Of a stretch of DNA of 64,000 bases, positions 18,307 through 26,556 are shown one piece after another; the stretch's first letter is position 1; the number at the start of each line of letters is the position of its first letter. The position numbers and the translations under genes are program-made. The notes under the pieces were generated by a model. It searched no databases. It was not told the origin of the DNA and worked only from the letters and a program-made list of their open reading frames with translations. The stretch covers positions 4,734,001-4,798,000 of the forward strand of contig KB899087.1 of the NCBI GenBank assembly GCA_000378025.1. Reading direction: 5' to 3'. This DNA is from Xanthobacteraceae bacterium 501b (lineage in GTDB: Bacteria; Pseudomonadota; Alphaproteobacteria; Rhizobiales; Xanthobacteraceae).

Positions 18307-18848
18307 CAGAGCTTCTCCCCACGCAGGGTGGCGACATGCTTGAAGACCAGCGCAAAGGCCTGCAGCAGCATCAGCACGAGGCAGACCGTGAGCAGGGCCT
18401 TGATCGGAATCACCGAAGGGTTCCAGATCGAGAAGCGCTTCTCATTGGTGGCGATGGCGTATTGCAGGCTGGAGATCGAGCCGATGAGCAGAACGCCGAG
18501 ATAGAAGATCAGGCACCAGACGGTGGCGAGGTCCATCTTCGCCTTGCCGCGCTCGGACAGCGTCGCGTACCAGAGGTCCATGCGGACATGCTCGTGGTTC
18601 TTCAGCGTGAACGGGCCGCCCATGAAGTAATAGGCCACGAGCATGAACTGGGTGAGTTCCACCGCCCAGTGGACCGGCATCTTGATCAGGTTGCGGGTCA
18701 CGGCATCGAACAGCAGCACGCCGCCCATGGCGAAGACGAGCGACGCGGCGAGATAGCCGACATAGTCCGAAACCCGGTCCGTCAGTCGCACATAGGCGCT
18801 AATGAACCGCCAGGCGCCGGCGCTCTGTTTCACACCTTCCACATTCAC
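18306..18848 (-). CDS. TRAP transporter small permease (DctQ family)
   Basis: Small membrane subunit of about 180 residues with four predicted helices: DYVGYLAASLVFAMGGVLLFDAV, WAVELTQFMLVAYYFMG, LATVWCLIFYLGVLLIGSI and IPIKALLTVCLVLMLLQAFAL. The conserved HVRMDLWYATLS segment follows the second helix. The GTG at 18848 is chosen because GGAG lies seven bases upstream and because the open frame further 5' is GC-rich and low in hydrophobic content. It is the first gene of the leftward TRAP-oxidoreductase-kinase operon and is divergent from the DeoR-type regulator. Confidence 0.85.
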   Translation of the reverse strand: MNVEGVKQSAGAWRFISAYVRLTDRVSDYVGYLAASLVFAMGGVLLFDAVTRNLIKMPVHWAVELTQFMLVAYYFMGGPFTLKNHEHVRMDLWYATLSERGKAKMDLATVWCLIFYLGVLLIGSISSLQYAIATNEKRFSIWNPSVIPIKALLTVCLVLMLLQAFALVFKHVATLRGEKL

Positions 18849-19125
18849 GCTGTCGCTCCGTTGCTGCCGGTCTCCAGCCCGCACCGCCGGCGCCGGACCC
18901 CCGCAGGGCCGTTGCGCCGGTGGCGGCACGGTCGGGTCGCGTCCGTGTGGACGCAGGCCGCAGCCGGCGGCGCCAGACGAGCGCGCGACCGGAAGGCCGG
19001 AAACCGGACATGTCCATTCCCCTCGCGCGCCGCATTGCACTAATGTTGTGCTTGCTTGATTTTTCCGCGCTTGCAAACACTGTAACGGATCGGGATACGA
19101 AAGGAAGCCCGAAAATTGACTAAAT

Positions 19126-19136
19126 TGCCCATTCGG
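19126..19136. promoter_or_regulatory. Putative DeoR-type operator half-site
   Basis: TGCCCATTCGG, one mismatch from the arm of the palindrome at 19188-19205. It lies between dctQ and the palindrome, facing the TRAP operon. Confidence 0.45.
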
Positions 19137-19187
19137 TCTTCAATTATGCACAGACTACCGATGAAGAGGGCTTTGCCGGGCGCTAAT

Positions 19188-19205
19188 TATGCCCGTTCGG
19201 GCATA
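19188..19205. promoter_or_regulatory. 18-bp palindromic putative operator
   Basis: TATGCCCG-TT-CGGGCATA, an 8-bp perfect inverted repeat with a 2-bp spacer. It sits about 165 bp upstream of the deoR-type start and is the best candidate binding site for that regulator. Related single arms occur on both sides. Confidence 0.6.
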
Positions 19206-19306
19206 TTGGGTGATTGAAAGGCATTGCATGCCAGGCAGTTCGGGTAGCGCTAGCCATGTTGACCGAATTTTCTCCGCTGGCATAACCGATATCAGGCGTC
19301 CTATGT

Positions 19307-19317
19307 CCGAACGGGCA
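19307..19317. promoter_or_regulatory. Putative DeoR-type operator half-site (inverted)
   Basis: CCGAACGGGCA, the exact reverse complement of TGCCCGTTCGG, about 53 bp upstream of the regulator start, in a position suitable for autoregulation. Confidence 0.45.
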
Positions 19318-19369
19318 GGGTGCTGGATGCGAGGTGGTCGCCTCGCGGCGGCATCGCAGGGAGACAGGC

Positions 19370-20146
19370 TTGGCACTTTCCTCGCGCCATGAGGACATCA
19401 TCGCCCTGCTCGCCGATTCCGGCGAGGTGACGGTCGAGGTTCTTGCCGATCGGCTCGGCGTGTCGCGCGAGACGGTGCGGCGCGATCTCGCCCGGCTGGA
19501 GAGCAACGGCCATCTGCGCCGCTATCACGGCGGCGCCCGCTCGCTCGCCACCGGCCCGGACCCCGATACCGAATGGCCCTTCGCCCAGCGCATGGCGCAG
19601 AACGCCGCCGGCAAGAAGCGCATCGCCCTTGCCGCGCGCGAGCTGTTCGGGTCGGAGGAATCGCTGTTCATCGACACGGGCAGCACCACCATCGCCTTTG
19701 CCGAGGCGCTGGCGGCGCGGCCCGCGCTGATGGCCATCACCAATTCGCCACGCATCGCCGCGACGCTGGCGGCCAATCACAGCCACAAGGTGTTCCTTCT
19801 CGGCGGCGCCTATGGCGCCGATGCCGGCGAGAGCCTCGGCCCGCTGGCGCTGGAGCAGATCGGCAAGTTCCGCGCCCGCCACGCCGTGCTCACCATCGGC
19901 GCTATCGACACCCATGCGGTGATGGATTTCGACCTGCAGGAGGCGGAAGTCGCCAAGGCGATGATCGAGCGCGCCGACCGCGTCACCGTGCTGGCCGATC
20001 ACAGCAAGTTCGAGCGCGGCGCGGTGTTTGAGCTCGCCCCGCTGGCGCGCATCCACCGGCTGGTGACGGACCTGCCACCCTCTGACGCCATGGTCCGCGC
20101 CCTGGCCGAGGCCGGGGTCGAGCTGATCGTCGCCGACCGCGACTGA
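19370..20146 (+). CDS. DeoR/GlpR-family transcriptional regulator
   Basis: Repressor-type protein of 258 residues. An N-terminal DeoR helix-turn-helix (SSRHEDIIALLADSGEVTVEVLADRLGV then SRETVRRDLARLESNGHLRRYHGGA) is followed by the DeoRC sugar-phosphate sensor domain with FIDTGSTTIAFAEAL, ITNSPRIAATLA, LLGGAYGADAGES and VLADHSKFERGA. The TTG at 19370 is preferred because AGGGAGA precedes it and it gives the standard DeoR length; GTG 19334 would add twelve residues. It is divergent from the TRAP-polyol operon and probably represses it until a phosphorylated intermediate accumulates, as GlpR does with glycerol 3-phosphate. Confidence 0.92.
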   Translation: MALSSRHEDIIALLADSGEVTVEVLADRLGVSRETVRRDLARLESNGHLRRYHGGARSLATGPDPDTEWPFAQRMAQNAAGKKRIALAARELFGSEESLFIDTGSTTIAFAEALAARPALMAITNSPRIAATLAANHSHKVFLLGGAYGADAGESLGPLALEQIGKFRARHAVLTIGAIDTHAVMDFDLQEAEVAKAMIERADRVTVLADHSKFERGAVFELAPLARIHRLVTDLPPSDAMVRALAEAGVELIVADRD

Positions 20147-20274
20147 GCCCGCCGGGCGAAAGCGGCCCCGGCTTGCGCGGGGTCAATGCGGGCGCGTCAT
20201 CAAGAGACTGTTCTCCTCGCCTATCATGCCGCACCGCACCCTCGGTGCCAGGCGGCGGGAAGACGGGTGCGGAC

Positions 20275-22506
20275 ATGATCGACGACGCCATCGCCTATGC
20301 CACCGACGCCGCCCAGCGGGGCACGCTGTTCCTCGACGCCTTGCGCCGGCGCGGCCTGCAATATGAGGCGCATCTGGCCGAGCCGCTGCCCACCGTGCTC
20401 GACTATGAGGCGGAACTGATCGTCGACGGGCGCGACCTGCCGCACGCGGTGAACTATTTCCTGCTGCGCATCGTGCCGCCCGAAGGGGTTGCGATCGACC
20501 CGATGAAGCGGCCCTTCGTGGTGGTCGATCCCCGCGCCGGGCACGGGCCGGGCATTGGCGGCTTCAAGGCCGACAGCGAGATCGGCGTGGCGCTCGCCGC
20601 CGGCCATGCCTGCTATTTCATTGGCTTCCTTCCCGCGCCGATGCCGGGCCAGACCCTCGAGGACGTCGGCCGCGCCGAGGCGGTGTTCCTGGAGACGGTG
20701 ATCGCCCGACACCCCGAGGCGGAGGGCAGGCCCTGCGTTATCGGCAATTGCCAGGCCGGCTGGGCGGTGATGATGCTGGCGGCGGTGCGGCCGGAGCTGT
20801 TCGGGCCGATCATCATCGCCGGCGCGCCGCTGTCCTATTGGGCGGGGGTGAAGGGGCGCAACCCGATGCGCTATTCCGGCGGCCTGCTGGGCGGCAGCTG
20901 GCTCACCGCGCTCACCAGCGATCTCGGCGCCGGCGTGTTCGACGGCGCCTGGCTGGTGCAGAATTTCGAGAACCAGAACCCCGCCAACACGCTGTGGAGC
21001 AAGCAGTATAATCTCTACGCGAAGATCGACACCGAGCTGGAGCGCTATCTCGGCTTCGAGAAATGGTGGGGCGGCCATGTGCTGCTGAATGGCGAGGAAA
21101 TCCAGTTCATCGTCGACCAGCTGTTCATCGGCAACCATCTCGCCTGCGGCGACATTCGCACCAGCGACGGCACGGCAATCGACCTGCGCAACATCCGCTC
21201 GCCCATCGTGGTGTTCTGCTCGCAGGGCGACAACATCACCCCGCCGCAGCAGGCGCTGGACTGGATCCTCGACCTCTATGACAGCGTCGACGAGATCCGC
21301 TCCTATGGACAGACCATCATCTACACGGTGCACGACACGATCGGCCATCTCGGCATCTTCGTTTCCGCCGACGTGGCGCGGAAGGAGCATGACGAGTTCG
21401 CCTCCAACATCGATTTCATCGACGTGCTGCCGCCCGGCCTCTATGAGGCGATCTTCGAGCCGAAGAGCGCCGACACCGCCAGCGCGGAGCTCGTGCACGG
21501 CCAATGGGTGATGCGCTGCGAGGCGCGCGACCTCGACGATATCCGCGCGCTCGGCGGCAATGACGCGGCCGACGAGCGCCAGTTCGCCGCCGCGGCGCGC
21601 GTGTCGGAGATCAATCTCGCGCTTTATCAGGCGCTGGCGCAACCCTTTGTGCGCGCGCTGGTGAACCCGGCGATGGCGGAAGCGGCGCGCGCGCTGCATC
21701 CGCTGCGCCTCGGCTATGAGATGTTCGGTGCCGGCAATCCCTTCCTCGGCTGGCTCGACGATGCGGCTGCGACGGTGCGCGCCGGGCGCCGGCCGGTGGC
21801 GCCTGACAACCCTTTCCTCAAGGCGCAGGAACAGGCCTCGCGGCAGATCGTCGAGGGGTTGGAGGCCTGGCGCAAGGCGGTGGAGCACCAGAGCGAACAG
21901 GTGTTCCGCGCCATTTACGGCGCGCCGCTGCTGCAGGCGGCGGTGGGGATCGAGCCGGACGGCGGGCAAGGCCCGCGCCGCGCCGCCAAGAGCGCGCTGC
22001 ATCGCGAGCTGATCGCGCGGCGCATCGGCGAGCTGCGCGCGGCGATCGGCCAGGGTGGGCTGGTCGAGGCGCTGGTGCGGGCGCTGGTCTATGTCGCCCT
22101 CGCGCGCGGGGGCGCCGATGAGCGCGGCTTTTCCACCATCCGCCAGCTGCGCCGGCACTATCCTCGGGCGCGCCAGCTGACGCTGGAGGATTTCAAGCAG
22201 CTGGTGCGCGAGCAGTATTTCATGCTGCTGATCGATAGCGACAGCGCGCTGGCCGCGCTGCCCGCCTTGCTGCCGCAGGCGGCGGACGAGCGGGCGCAGG
22301 CGTTCGAGCTTCTGTGCCGCGTGCTCACGGCGGCCGGGCCGCTCACCGGCGCAGCGGCGGCGAAGCTGGAGGAGGTGCGGGCGCTGTTCGTGCTTGAGCC
22401 ATCGCCCCCGCCGCCCCCGGCCGTGGAAGCGCCGCCGCGCGCCCGCGCCGTGCGCAAGCCGGCGGTGCGGCGCGCGGCTAGGAACGCGGCGAAGGGTTCA
22501 GGCTGA
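20275..22506 (+). CDS. DUF3141 alpha/beta-hydrolase-like protein
   Basis: A 743-residue protein of the DUF3141 family, related to polyhydroxybutyrate depolymerase/synthase hydrolases. Recognisable blocks are FVVVDPRAGHGPGIGGFKADSE, YFIGFLPAPMPGQTLEDV, the nucleophile elbow GNCQAGW (Cys159 rather than Ser), NPMRYSGGLLGGSWL and VVFCSQGDNITPPQQALDWI. A Cys in a G-x-C-x-(A)G elbow is the PhaC-synthase pattern. The C-terminus ends in a Pro/Ala/Arg-rich basic tail (about the last 40 residues). ATG 20275 is chosen; no strong ribosome site separates it from upstream alternatives. fabI follows by 16 bp, so they likely form an operon. The reaction is not established. Confidence 0.8.
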   Translation: MIDDAIAYATDAAQRGTLFLDALRRRGLQYEAHLAEPLPTVLDYEAELIVDGRDLPHAVNYFLLRIVPPEGVAIDPMKRPFVVVDPRAGHGPGIGGFKADSEIGVALAAGHACYFIGFLPAPMPGQTLEDVGRAEAVFLETVIARHPEAEGRPCVIGNCQAGWAVMMLAAVRPELFGPIIIAGAPLSYWAGVKGRNPMRYSGGLLGGSWLTALTSDLGAGVFDGAWLVQNFENQNPANTLWSKQYNLYAKIDTELERYLGFEKWWGGHVLLNGEEIQFIVDQLFIGNHLACGDIRTSDGTAIDLRNIRSPIVVFCSQGDNITPPQQALDWILDLYDSVDEIRSYGQTIIYTVHDTIGHLGIFVSADVARKEHDEFASNIDFIDVLPPGLYEAIFEPKSADTASAELVHGQWVMRCEARDLDDIRALGGNDAADERQFAAAARVSEINLALYQALAQPFVRALVNPAMAEAARALHPLRLGYEMFGAGNPFLGWLDDAAATVRAGRRPVAPDNPFLKAQEQASRQIVEGLEAWRKAVEHQSEQVFRAIYGAPLLQAAVGIEPDGGQGPRRAAKSALHRELIARRIGELRAAIGQGGLVEALVRALVYVALARGGADERGFSTIRQLRRHYPRARQLTLEDFKQLVREQYFMLLIDSDSALAALPALLPQAADERAQAFELLCRVLTAAGPLTGAAAAKLEEVRALFVLEPSPPPPPAVEAPPRARAVRKPAVRRAARNAAKGSG

Positions 22507-22522
22507 GACGGGGAGGGAGCGC

Positions 22523-23308
22523 ATGGTCATTCCAGCCGCAGGGTTGAAGCTGTTCGAGGGCAAGCGGGGGCTGGTGGTCGGCATCGCCAACGACCAGTCG
22601 ATCGCCTGGGGCTGCGCCCGCGCTTTCCGTGCCTTCGGGGCGGAGGTCGCCGTCACCTATCTCAACGACAAGGCCCGGCCTCATGTCGAGCCGCTGGCGC
22701 GCGAGCTGGAGGCGCCGATCTTCCTGCCGCTCGACGCCACCGTGCCGGGCCAGATGGAAGCGGTGTTCGCGGTCATCACCGAGCAATGGGGTGAACTCGA
22801 CTTCCTCGTCCATTCCATCGCCTTCGCCCCGCGCGACACGCTGGCCGGCCGCGTCACCGACGCGCCGCTCGATGGCTTCCTGAAGACGATGGAGGTGTCC
22901 TGCTGGTCGTTCATCCGCATGGGGCATCTGGCCGAGCCGCTGATGCGGAAGGGGGGCGCGCTGTTCACCATGACCTATTACGGCGCCGAGAAGGTGATCG
23001 AGAACTACAACATCATGGGCGTCGCCAAGGCCGCGCTGGAGAGCGCGGTGCGCTATATGGCGGCGGAGCTGGGGCCGAAGGGCATCCGCGTTCACGCCAT
23101 CTCGCCCGGCCCGCTGGCCACCCGCGCCGCGTCCGGCATTCCGGAATTCGACGCGCTGCTCGACAAGGCCCGGCGCAAGGCGCCGGCGCGCGAACTGGTT
23201 ACAATCGACGATGTCGGCATCGCCACCGCCTTCCTCGCCCATGAATCCGCCCGGCTGATGACCGGGCAGGTGCTTTATATCGACGGCGGCTACAACATCA
23301 TCGATTGA
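22523..23308 (+). CDS. fabI: Enoyl-[acyl-carrier-protein] reductase FabI (NADH)
   Basis: Short-chain dehydrogenase that reduces trans-2-enoyl-ACP in the last step of fatty-acid elongation; 261 residues. It shows the FabI-specific cofactor loop GLVVGIANDQSIAWGCARAF, FLVHSIAFAP, TYYGAEKVIENYN and the catalytic Tyr162-x6-Lys169, then ISPGPLATRAASGI and QVLYIDGGYNI. The ATG at 22523 follows GGGAGG. It lies directly after the DUF3141 gene. Many alphaproteobacteria carry more than one FabI, so this may be a second copy linked to polyester or special lipid metabolism rather than the housekeeping enzyme. Confidence 0.92.
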   Translation: MVIPAAGLKLFEGKRGLVVGIANDQSIAWGCARAFRAFGAEVAVTYLNDKARPHVEPLARELEAPIFLPLDATVPGQMEAVFAVITEQWGELDFLVHSIAFAPRDTLAGRVTDAPLDGFLKTMEVSCWSFIRMGHLAEPLMRKGGALFTMTYYGAEKVIENYNIMGVAKAALESAVRYMAAELGPKGIRVHAISPGPLATRAASGIPEFDALLDKARRKAPARELVTIDDVGIATAFLAHESARLMTGQVLYIDGGYNIID

Positions 23309-23335
23309 CGGCGCGGCCCGAACCCGGGCCGGCCT

Positions 23336-24571
23336 TCAGTGTCCGCCGAACACGAGCGTCTGCACCGGCAGGATCAGTGCCTGGATGCGCAGCAGCAGGG
23401 CGTGCACCACCGCCACCGTGTCGACGAGGTGCAGATAGAGCCCGCGCAGCACGCCGACCTCGCCGGAGGCGATCAGGTCGTGATTGTTGGAATAGGCATT
23501 GGCAACGCAGCTCGATCCGGGCGGTATGCCGTCGAGCCCGCCCTTATAGAGCGGTTCGAGGAACACGGTGATCGTGCCCGGCACGTTGACCTGCTGCGTA
23601 TCGATCAGCTGGTCGGTGGCGCGGAATTGGCCGGCGGCGATGACATCCTGCACGCTGGTCACCACCATCGGAATGATGGTGAGGGGTTTTGACAGGCAGG
23701 TCGCCTCGGCGGCCATGCCGGGCTTCATCACCTGCGCCTCGATCTGGCCGAAGCCGGCGCCGAGCTGCCGGCGCGACCCCGCGTCGTCCGGGATCAGCAC
23801 GCCGGCCGGGCGCATCAGCGGGTTGACGAGATCGCCGACCCGCAGGGCGAACTGCTCGACCCGGCCGGAGACGCCGGCGCGGATCACGGTCTTGGCGAGT
23901 TCCACCTCGGCCTGCGCCAGCGCCGCCTCGGCGCTGGCCTTCTGCGCCGGAAGCAGCGTTTCCAGCCGGATCTGCGCCCCTTCCTTCGCCGCCATCGCGG
24001 CGGCGACCGCCCCTTCTTGACCGTCGACCACGACCTGCAGCCGCTCCAGCTCGCGCCGGGAGACGATATCGGCGTTGCGGCTGCTCAGCTGGGCCTTGGT
24101 GTTAAGCTCGTCGCGCGCCTGCTGCAGCGCCTTTTCCGCCTGGGTGATCTGGCCCTGCGCGGCCGCGACATCGGTGGCGGCGACGGTCATCTGCGCCTCC
24201 GTCTCGGCGATGCGCCGGCGCGCCGTCTCCGCCGCCGCCTTTTGCGCCGCGTCGTTCAGCCGGAAGATCGGCTGGCCCTGCGCGACCTGGTCGCTCATGC
24301 CGACATAGATCTCTGCCACCCGGCCGATGGTCTCCGGCACGATGGGAACGGTGCGGAAATAGGCGGTGACGTTGGAGGAGGAGGGGTGGTTGTAGAAAAT
24401 GATGGTGATCAGCGTCACCGTCAGCATCAGGCAGGCGGTGATGCCCCAGCGCAGCTCGAACCACACCGAGAACAGCGTGATCTCGCGGCCGATGCGCTTG
24501 CCCTGGCCGTAGCGGCGGTAAAGATAGTCCGGCAGGATGGTGAGCAGCGAGCAGAGGAGCAGCTCAAGCAT
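23336..24571 (-). CDS. HlyD-family membrane fusion protein
   Basis: A 411-residue adaptor-type protein. The N-terminus is membrane-embedded (LELLLCSLLTILPDYLY and WGITACLMLTVTLITIIFY), followed by a biotinyl-lipoyl-like strand region (VPIVPETIGRVAEIYVGMSDQVAQGQPIFRLN), a long Ala/Glu-rich coiled coil (about residues 110-225) and a second lipoyl half (KTVIRAGVSGRVEQFALRVGDLV). The ATG at 24571 sits inside the end of the upstream small gene, giving a short overlap. No RND or ABC partner is adjacent; it sits instead with a two-helix protein and polyphosphate kinase 2, so its transport partner is unknown. Confidence 0.85.
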   Translation of the reverse strand: MLELLLCSLLTILPDYLYRRYGQGKRIGREITLFSVWFELRWGITACLMLTVTLITIIFYNHPSSSNVTAYFRTVPIVPETIGRVAEIYVGMSDQVAQGQPIFRLNDAAQKAAAETARRRIAETEAQMTVAATDVAAAQGQITQAEKALQQARDELNTKAQLSSRNADIVSRRELERLQVVVDGQEGAVAAAMAAKEGAQIRLETLLPAQKASAEAALAQAEVELAKTVIRAGVSGRVEQFALRVGDLVNPLMRPAGVLIPDDAGSRRQLGAGFGQIEAQVMKPGMAAEATCLSKPLTIIPMVVTSVQDVIAAGQFRATDQLIDTQQVNVPGTITVFLEPLYKGGLDGIPPGSSCVANAYSNNHDLIASGEVGVLRGLYLHLVDTVAVVHALLLRIQALILPVQTLVFGGH

Positions 24572-24986
24572 GGGTGCCGTCTCCCGCCTTGGCCGGGTGG
24601 CCATGGCCCGAGGGTGCCCGCTCCTCCCGCGGTTCCGGCGGCGGCAGCCCGGCCACCACCTCGGCGGCCCGGGCGATGCGGTTCATCGGCGTGGCGAAAT
24701 CCGGCAGGTCAACGAAGGCGAGCAGCAGCGCGATCACCCAGAGCGCGTGGTTGTGGGTGAATAGCGCCAAGAGGCACAGCACCGCGACGATCTCGAATTG
24801 CAGCTTCTGGCCGCGATGGGCCATGCGCTCGGGCAGCGAATGCACATGCAGGAAGGCGACGCCCGCCAGCAGCACCGAGCCGATCAGCGTGAGGGTGGCG
24901 ATCACCATCAGTATATCGGTGCTGCCCGGCGGGGTAATGAAGAAGGGCAGGTGCTCGGTGGCGGCACCATGGGGCAGGGACGTCAT
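24564..24986 (-). CDS. Small membrane protein of unknown function
   Basis: A 140-residue protein not assigned to a family. Two or three hydrophobic helices are visible: DILMVIATLTLIGSVLLAG, FEIVAVLCLLALF and ALWVIALLLAFVDL. The C-terminal third (PPEPREERAPSGHGHPAKAGDG) is charged and soluble. The 3' end overlaps the start of the HlyD-like gene by eight bases, so the two are co-translated and may form one membrane complex. No catalytic residues can be proposed. Confidence 0.7.
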   Translation of the reverse strand: MTSLPHGAATEHLPFFITPPGSTDILMVIATLTLIGSVLLAGVAFLHVHSLPERMAHRGQKLQFEIVAVLCLLALFTHNHALWVIALLLAFVDLPDFATPMNRIARAAEVVAGLPPPEPREERAPSGHGHPAKAGDGTHA

Positions 24987-25076
24987 GCCATTCTCCGGGG
25001 CGCGGCGCGCGGCGGGGAAGCCGCGCTCACAGTTCAGCCGGCCGAATCCACCGGCCAGCCCAGTGGTGCGAACGTA

Positions 25077-25574
25077 CTACTTTCCCCAGGTCAGGAACAT
25101 CCCCACATCGCCCGGCATGCCATTTGGCCACTCCACAATCATGGCGGACAGCCCGTAGCCGGCGGCCCGCAAATGGTCGCGCCAGAGTTCATAGGCCTGG
25201 CGCGGGCGCCCGGTCAGCGTGTCCGTCCAGCTGGCGTCGCCATTATTGACCGCGCGGCCATGGTCGCTGCACAGCGTGTTGGGGAAGCGCATCACCATGA
25301 TCTCGTTCTCGCCGCGCTCGGCGGCGGCGCGCAGCTTGATCAGCAGCGTCTCGGTGATCTCCTGCAGCTTGGTCGGCGTGAGGTCGATCGGCTGCGACAG
25401 CGTCTTGGCGAGTTCCTCCTTGGCGTGGCGGGCGCGGTCCATCGCCTCCACCGCCTCGTTCATCTTCGCCAACGTCACCTTGTCCATATAGCCGCGCAGA
25501 TCGGCGGCGGACATGAAGCTCTCATCGCCGAGCTGCTGGTGCGGCCCGTCGGTCGGGCGGGTGGTCTCGCTCAT
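25077..25574 (-). CDS. Conserved hypothetical protein beside ppk2
   Basis: A 165-residue soluble protein with no family I recognise. The first ~90 residues are helical and charged (LAKMNEAVEAMDRARHAKEE, TETLLIKLRAAAERGENE); the second half looks like a small alpha/beta domain (EIMVMRFPNTLCSDHGRAVNN, YELWRDHLRAAGYGLSAMIVEWPNGMPGDVGMFLTW). There is no signal peptide. It lies 45 bp downstream of the PPK2 gene in the same direction, suggesting co-expression. Confidence 0.7.
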   Translation of the reverse strand: MSETTRPTDGPHQQLGDESFMSAADLRGYMDKVTLAKMNEAVEAMDRARHAKEELAKTLSQPIDLTPTKLQEITETLLIKLRAAAERGENEIMVMRFPNTLCSDHGRAVNNGDASWTDTLTGRPRQAYELWRDHLRAAGYGLSAMIVEWPNGMPGDVGMFLTWGK

Positions 25575-25619
25575 CGTCTCGCTCCTTGGTCGTTGCCGCC
25601 AATGGCGGAGGGGTGATTT

Positions 25620-26420
25620 TCAGAAAATCGCCGGGACGTGGTGGTGCACATCCTCCGGCTCCACATAGCCCTTGGGCTTCTGCCGCTTCGGCAGGGTGAT
25701 CTTGGCGCGCTTTGGCGCCTCATAGGGCACCTTGGACAGAAGATGGCTGATGACGTTCAGCCGCATCCGCTTCTTGTCGTCGGAGGCGGCGACATACCAG
25801 GGCGCCCAGGCGCTGTCGGAGGCGGCGAACATCGCGTCGCGGGCGCGGGAGTAGTCGTACCAATGGCTGTAGGATTTGAGGTCCATCGGCGAGAGCTTCC
25901 AGATCTTGCGCGGGTCGTGGATGCGCTGCTCCATCCGCCTTGTCTGTTCTTCCGGGCTCACCTCCAGCCAGTATTTGAGCAGGATCACGCCGGATTCGAC
26001 GATCACCCTCTCGACGGCGGAGATGGTGTCGAGGAACTTCTCGGCCTGGGTCTCGGTGCAGAAGCCCATCACCCGCTCGACCCCGCAGCGGTTGTACCAG
26101 GAGCGGTCGAAGATCACGATCTCACCCGCCGCCGGCAGATGCGGCATGTAGCGCTGGGCGTACATCTGCGATTTTTCCCGCTCGCTAGGGGCGGTGAGGG
26201 CGACGACACGGAACACGCGCGGGCTCACCCGTTCGGTGATCGCCTTGATGACGCCGCCCTTGCCGGCGCCGTCGCGCCCCTCGAACAACACGCAGATCTT
26301 GGCGCCGGTCGCCTTCGCCCATTCCTGCAGGGCGACCAGCTCGCCGTGCAGCCGCTTGAGCTCCGTGTCATATTCCTTGCGGGAGAGGGTCTCTGCCGTG
26401 TCGAGGGTCGCCTTTTTCAT
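25620..26420 (-). CDS. ppk2: Polyphosphate kinase 2
   Basis: Class I-type PPK2 of 266 residues that transfers phosphate between polyphosphate and nucleoside diphosphates. The P-loop-kinase fold shows Walker A EGRDGAGKGG (residues 47-56), Walker B FDRSWYNR (104-111) and lid-region Arg residues in SPEEQTRRMEQRIHDPRKIWKLSPMD. A one-domain length and single Walker pair exclude the two-domain class II form. ATG 26420 is chosen with an AAGGG upstream; an extension to 26447 is possible. It heads a leftward cluster with an unknown 165-residue protein, a membrane protein and a HlyD-like protein. Confidence 0.95.
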   Translation of the reverse strand: MKKATLDTAETLSRKEYDTELKRLHGELVALQEWAKATGAKICVLFEGRDGAGKGGVIKAITERVSPRVFRVVALTAPSEREKSQMYAQRYMPHLPAAGEIVIFDRSWYNRCGVERVMGFCTETQAEKFLDTISAVERVIVESGVILLKYWLEVSPEEQTRRMEQRIHDPRKIWKLSPMDLKSYSHWYDYSRARDAMFAASDSAWAPWYVAASDDKKRMRLNVISHLLSKVPYEAPKRAKITLPKRQKPKGYVEPEDVHHHVPAIF

Positions 26421-26556
26421 CGGTCTTGCCCTTTCAGCACAGGTCACGCCGGTGCCAGCCCGCCCGGAGAGGCGCGCGGCCCTACGAGCATACCTTAGGC
26501 GGCGCGCGCGGCGAGGCTTTGATTTTAGGCAAGCGCGAAGGGGGAAGGGGCGCCGC

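Larger units (their letters stand above)
18849..19369. promoter_or_regulatory. Divergent control region of the TRAP operon and deoR-type gene
   Basis: A 521-bp gap without a convincing gene. Its middle is visibly less GC-rich than the flanks (about 19040-19300), as expected for promoters. It holds three copies of a TGCCC(G/A)TTCGG motif, one doubled into an 18-bp palindrome, which are listed separately. The part nearest dctQ (18849-19030) is GC-rich with no feature I recognise. Confidence 0.6.

Noticed and set aside
18849..19076. Longer DctQ reading frame starting at 19076
   Set aside because: The extra 76 residues are not hydrophobic or family-like and run into the promoter region; GTG 18848 has GGAG at good spacing.
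20224..22158. Antisense ORF opposite the DUF3141 gene
   Set aside because: Composition typical of a reverse-frame shadow, no recognisable motif.
23315..23330. GGCCCG/CGGGCC hairpin between fabI and the HlyD-like gene as a terminator
   Set aside because: Only six base pairs and no T run on either strand; too weak to list.
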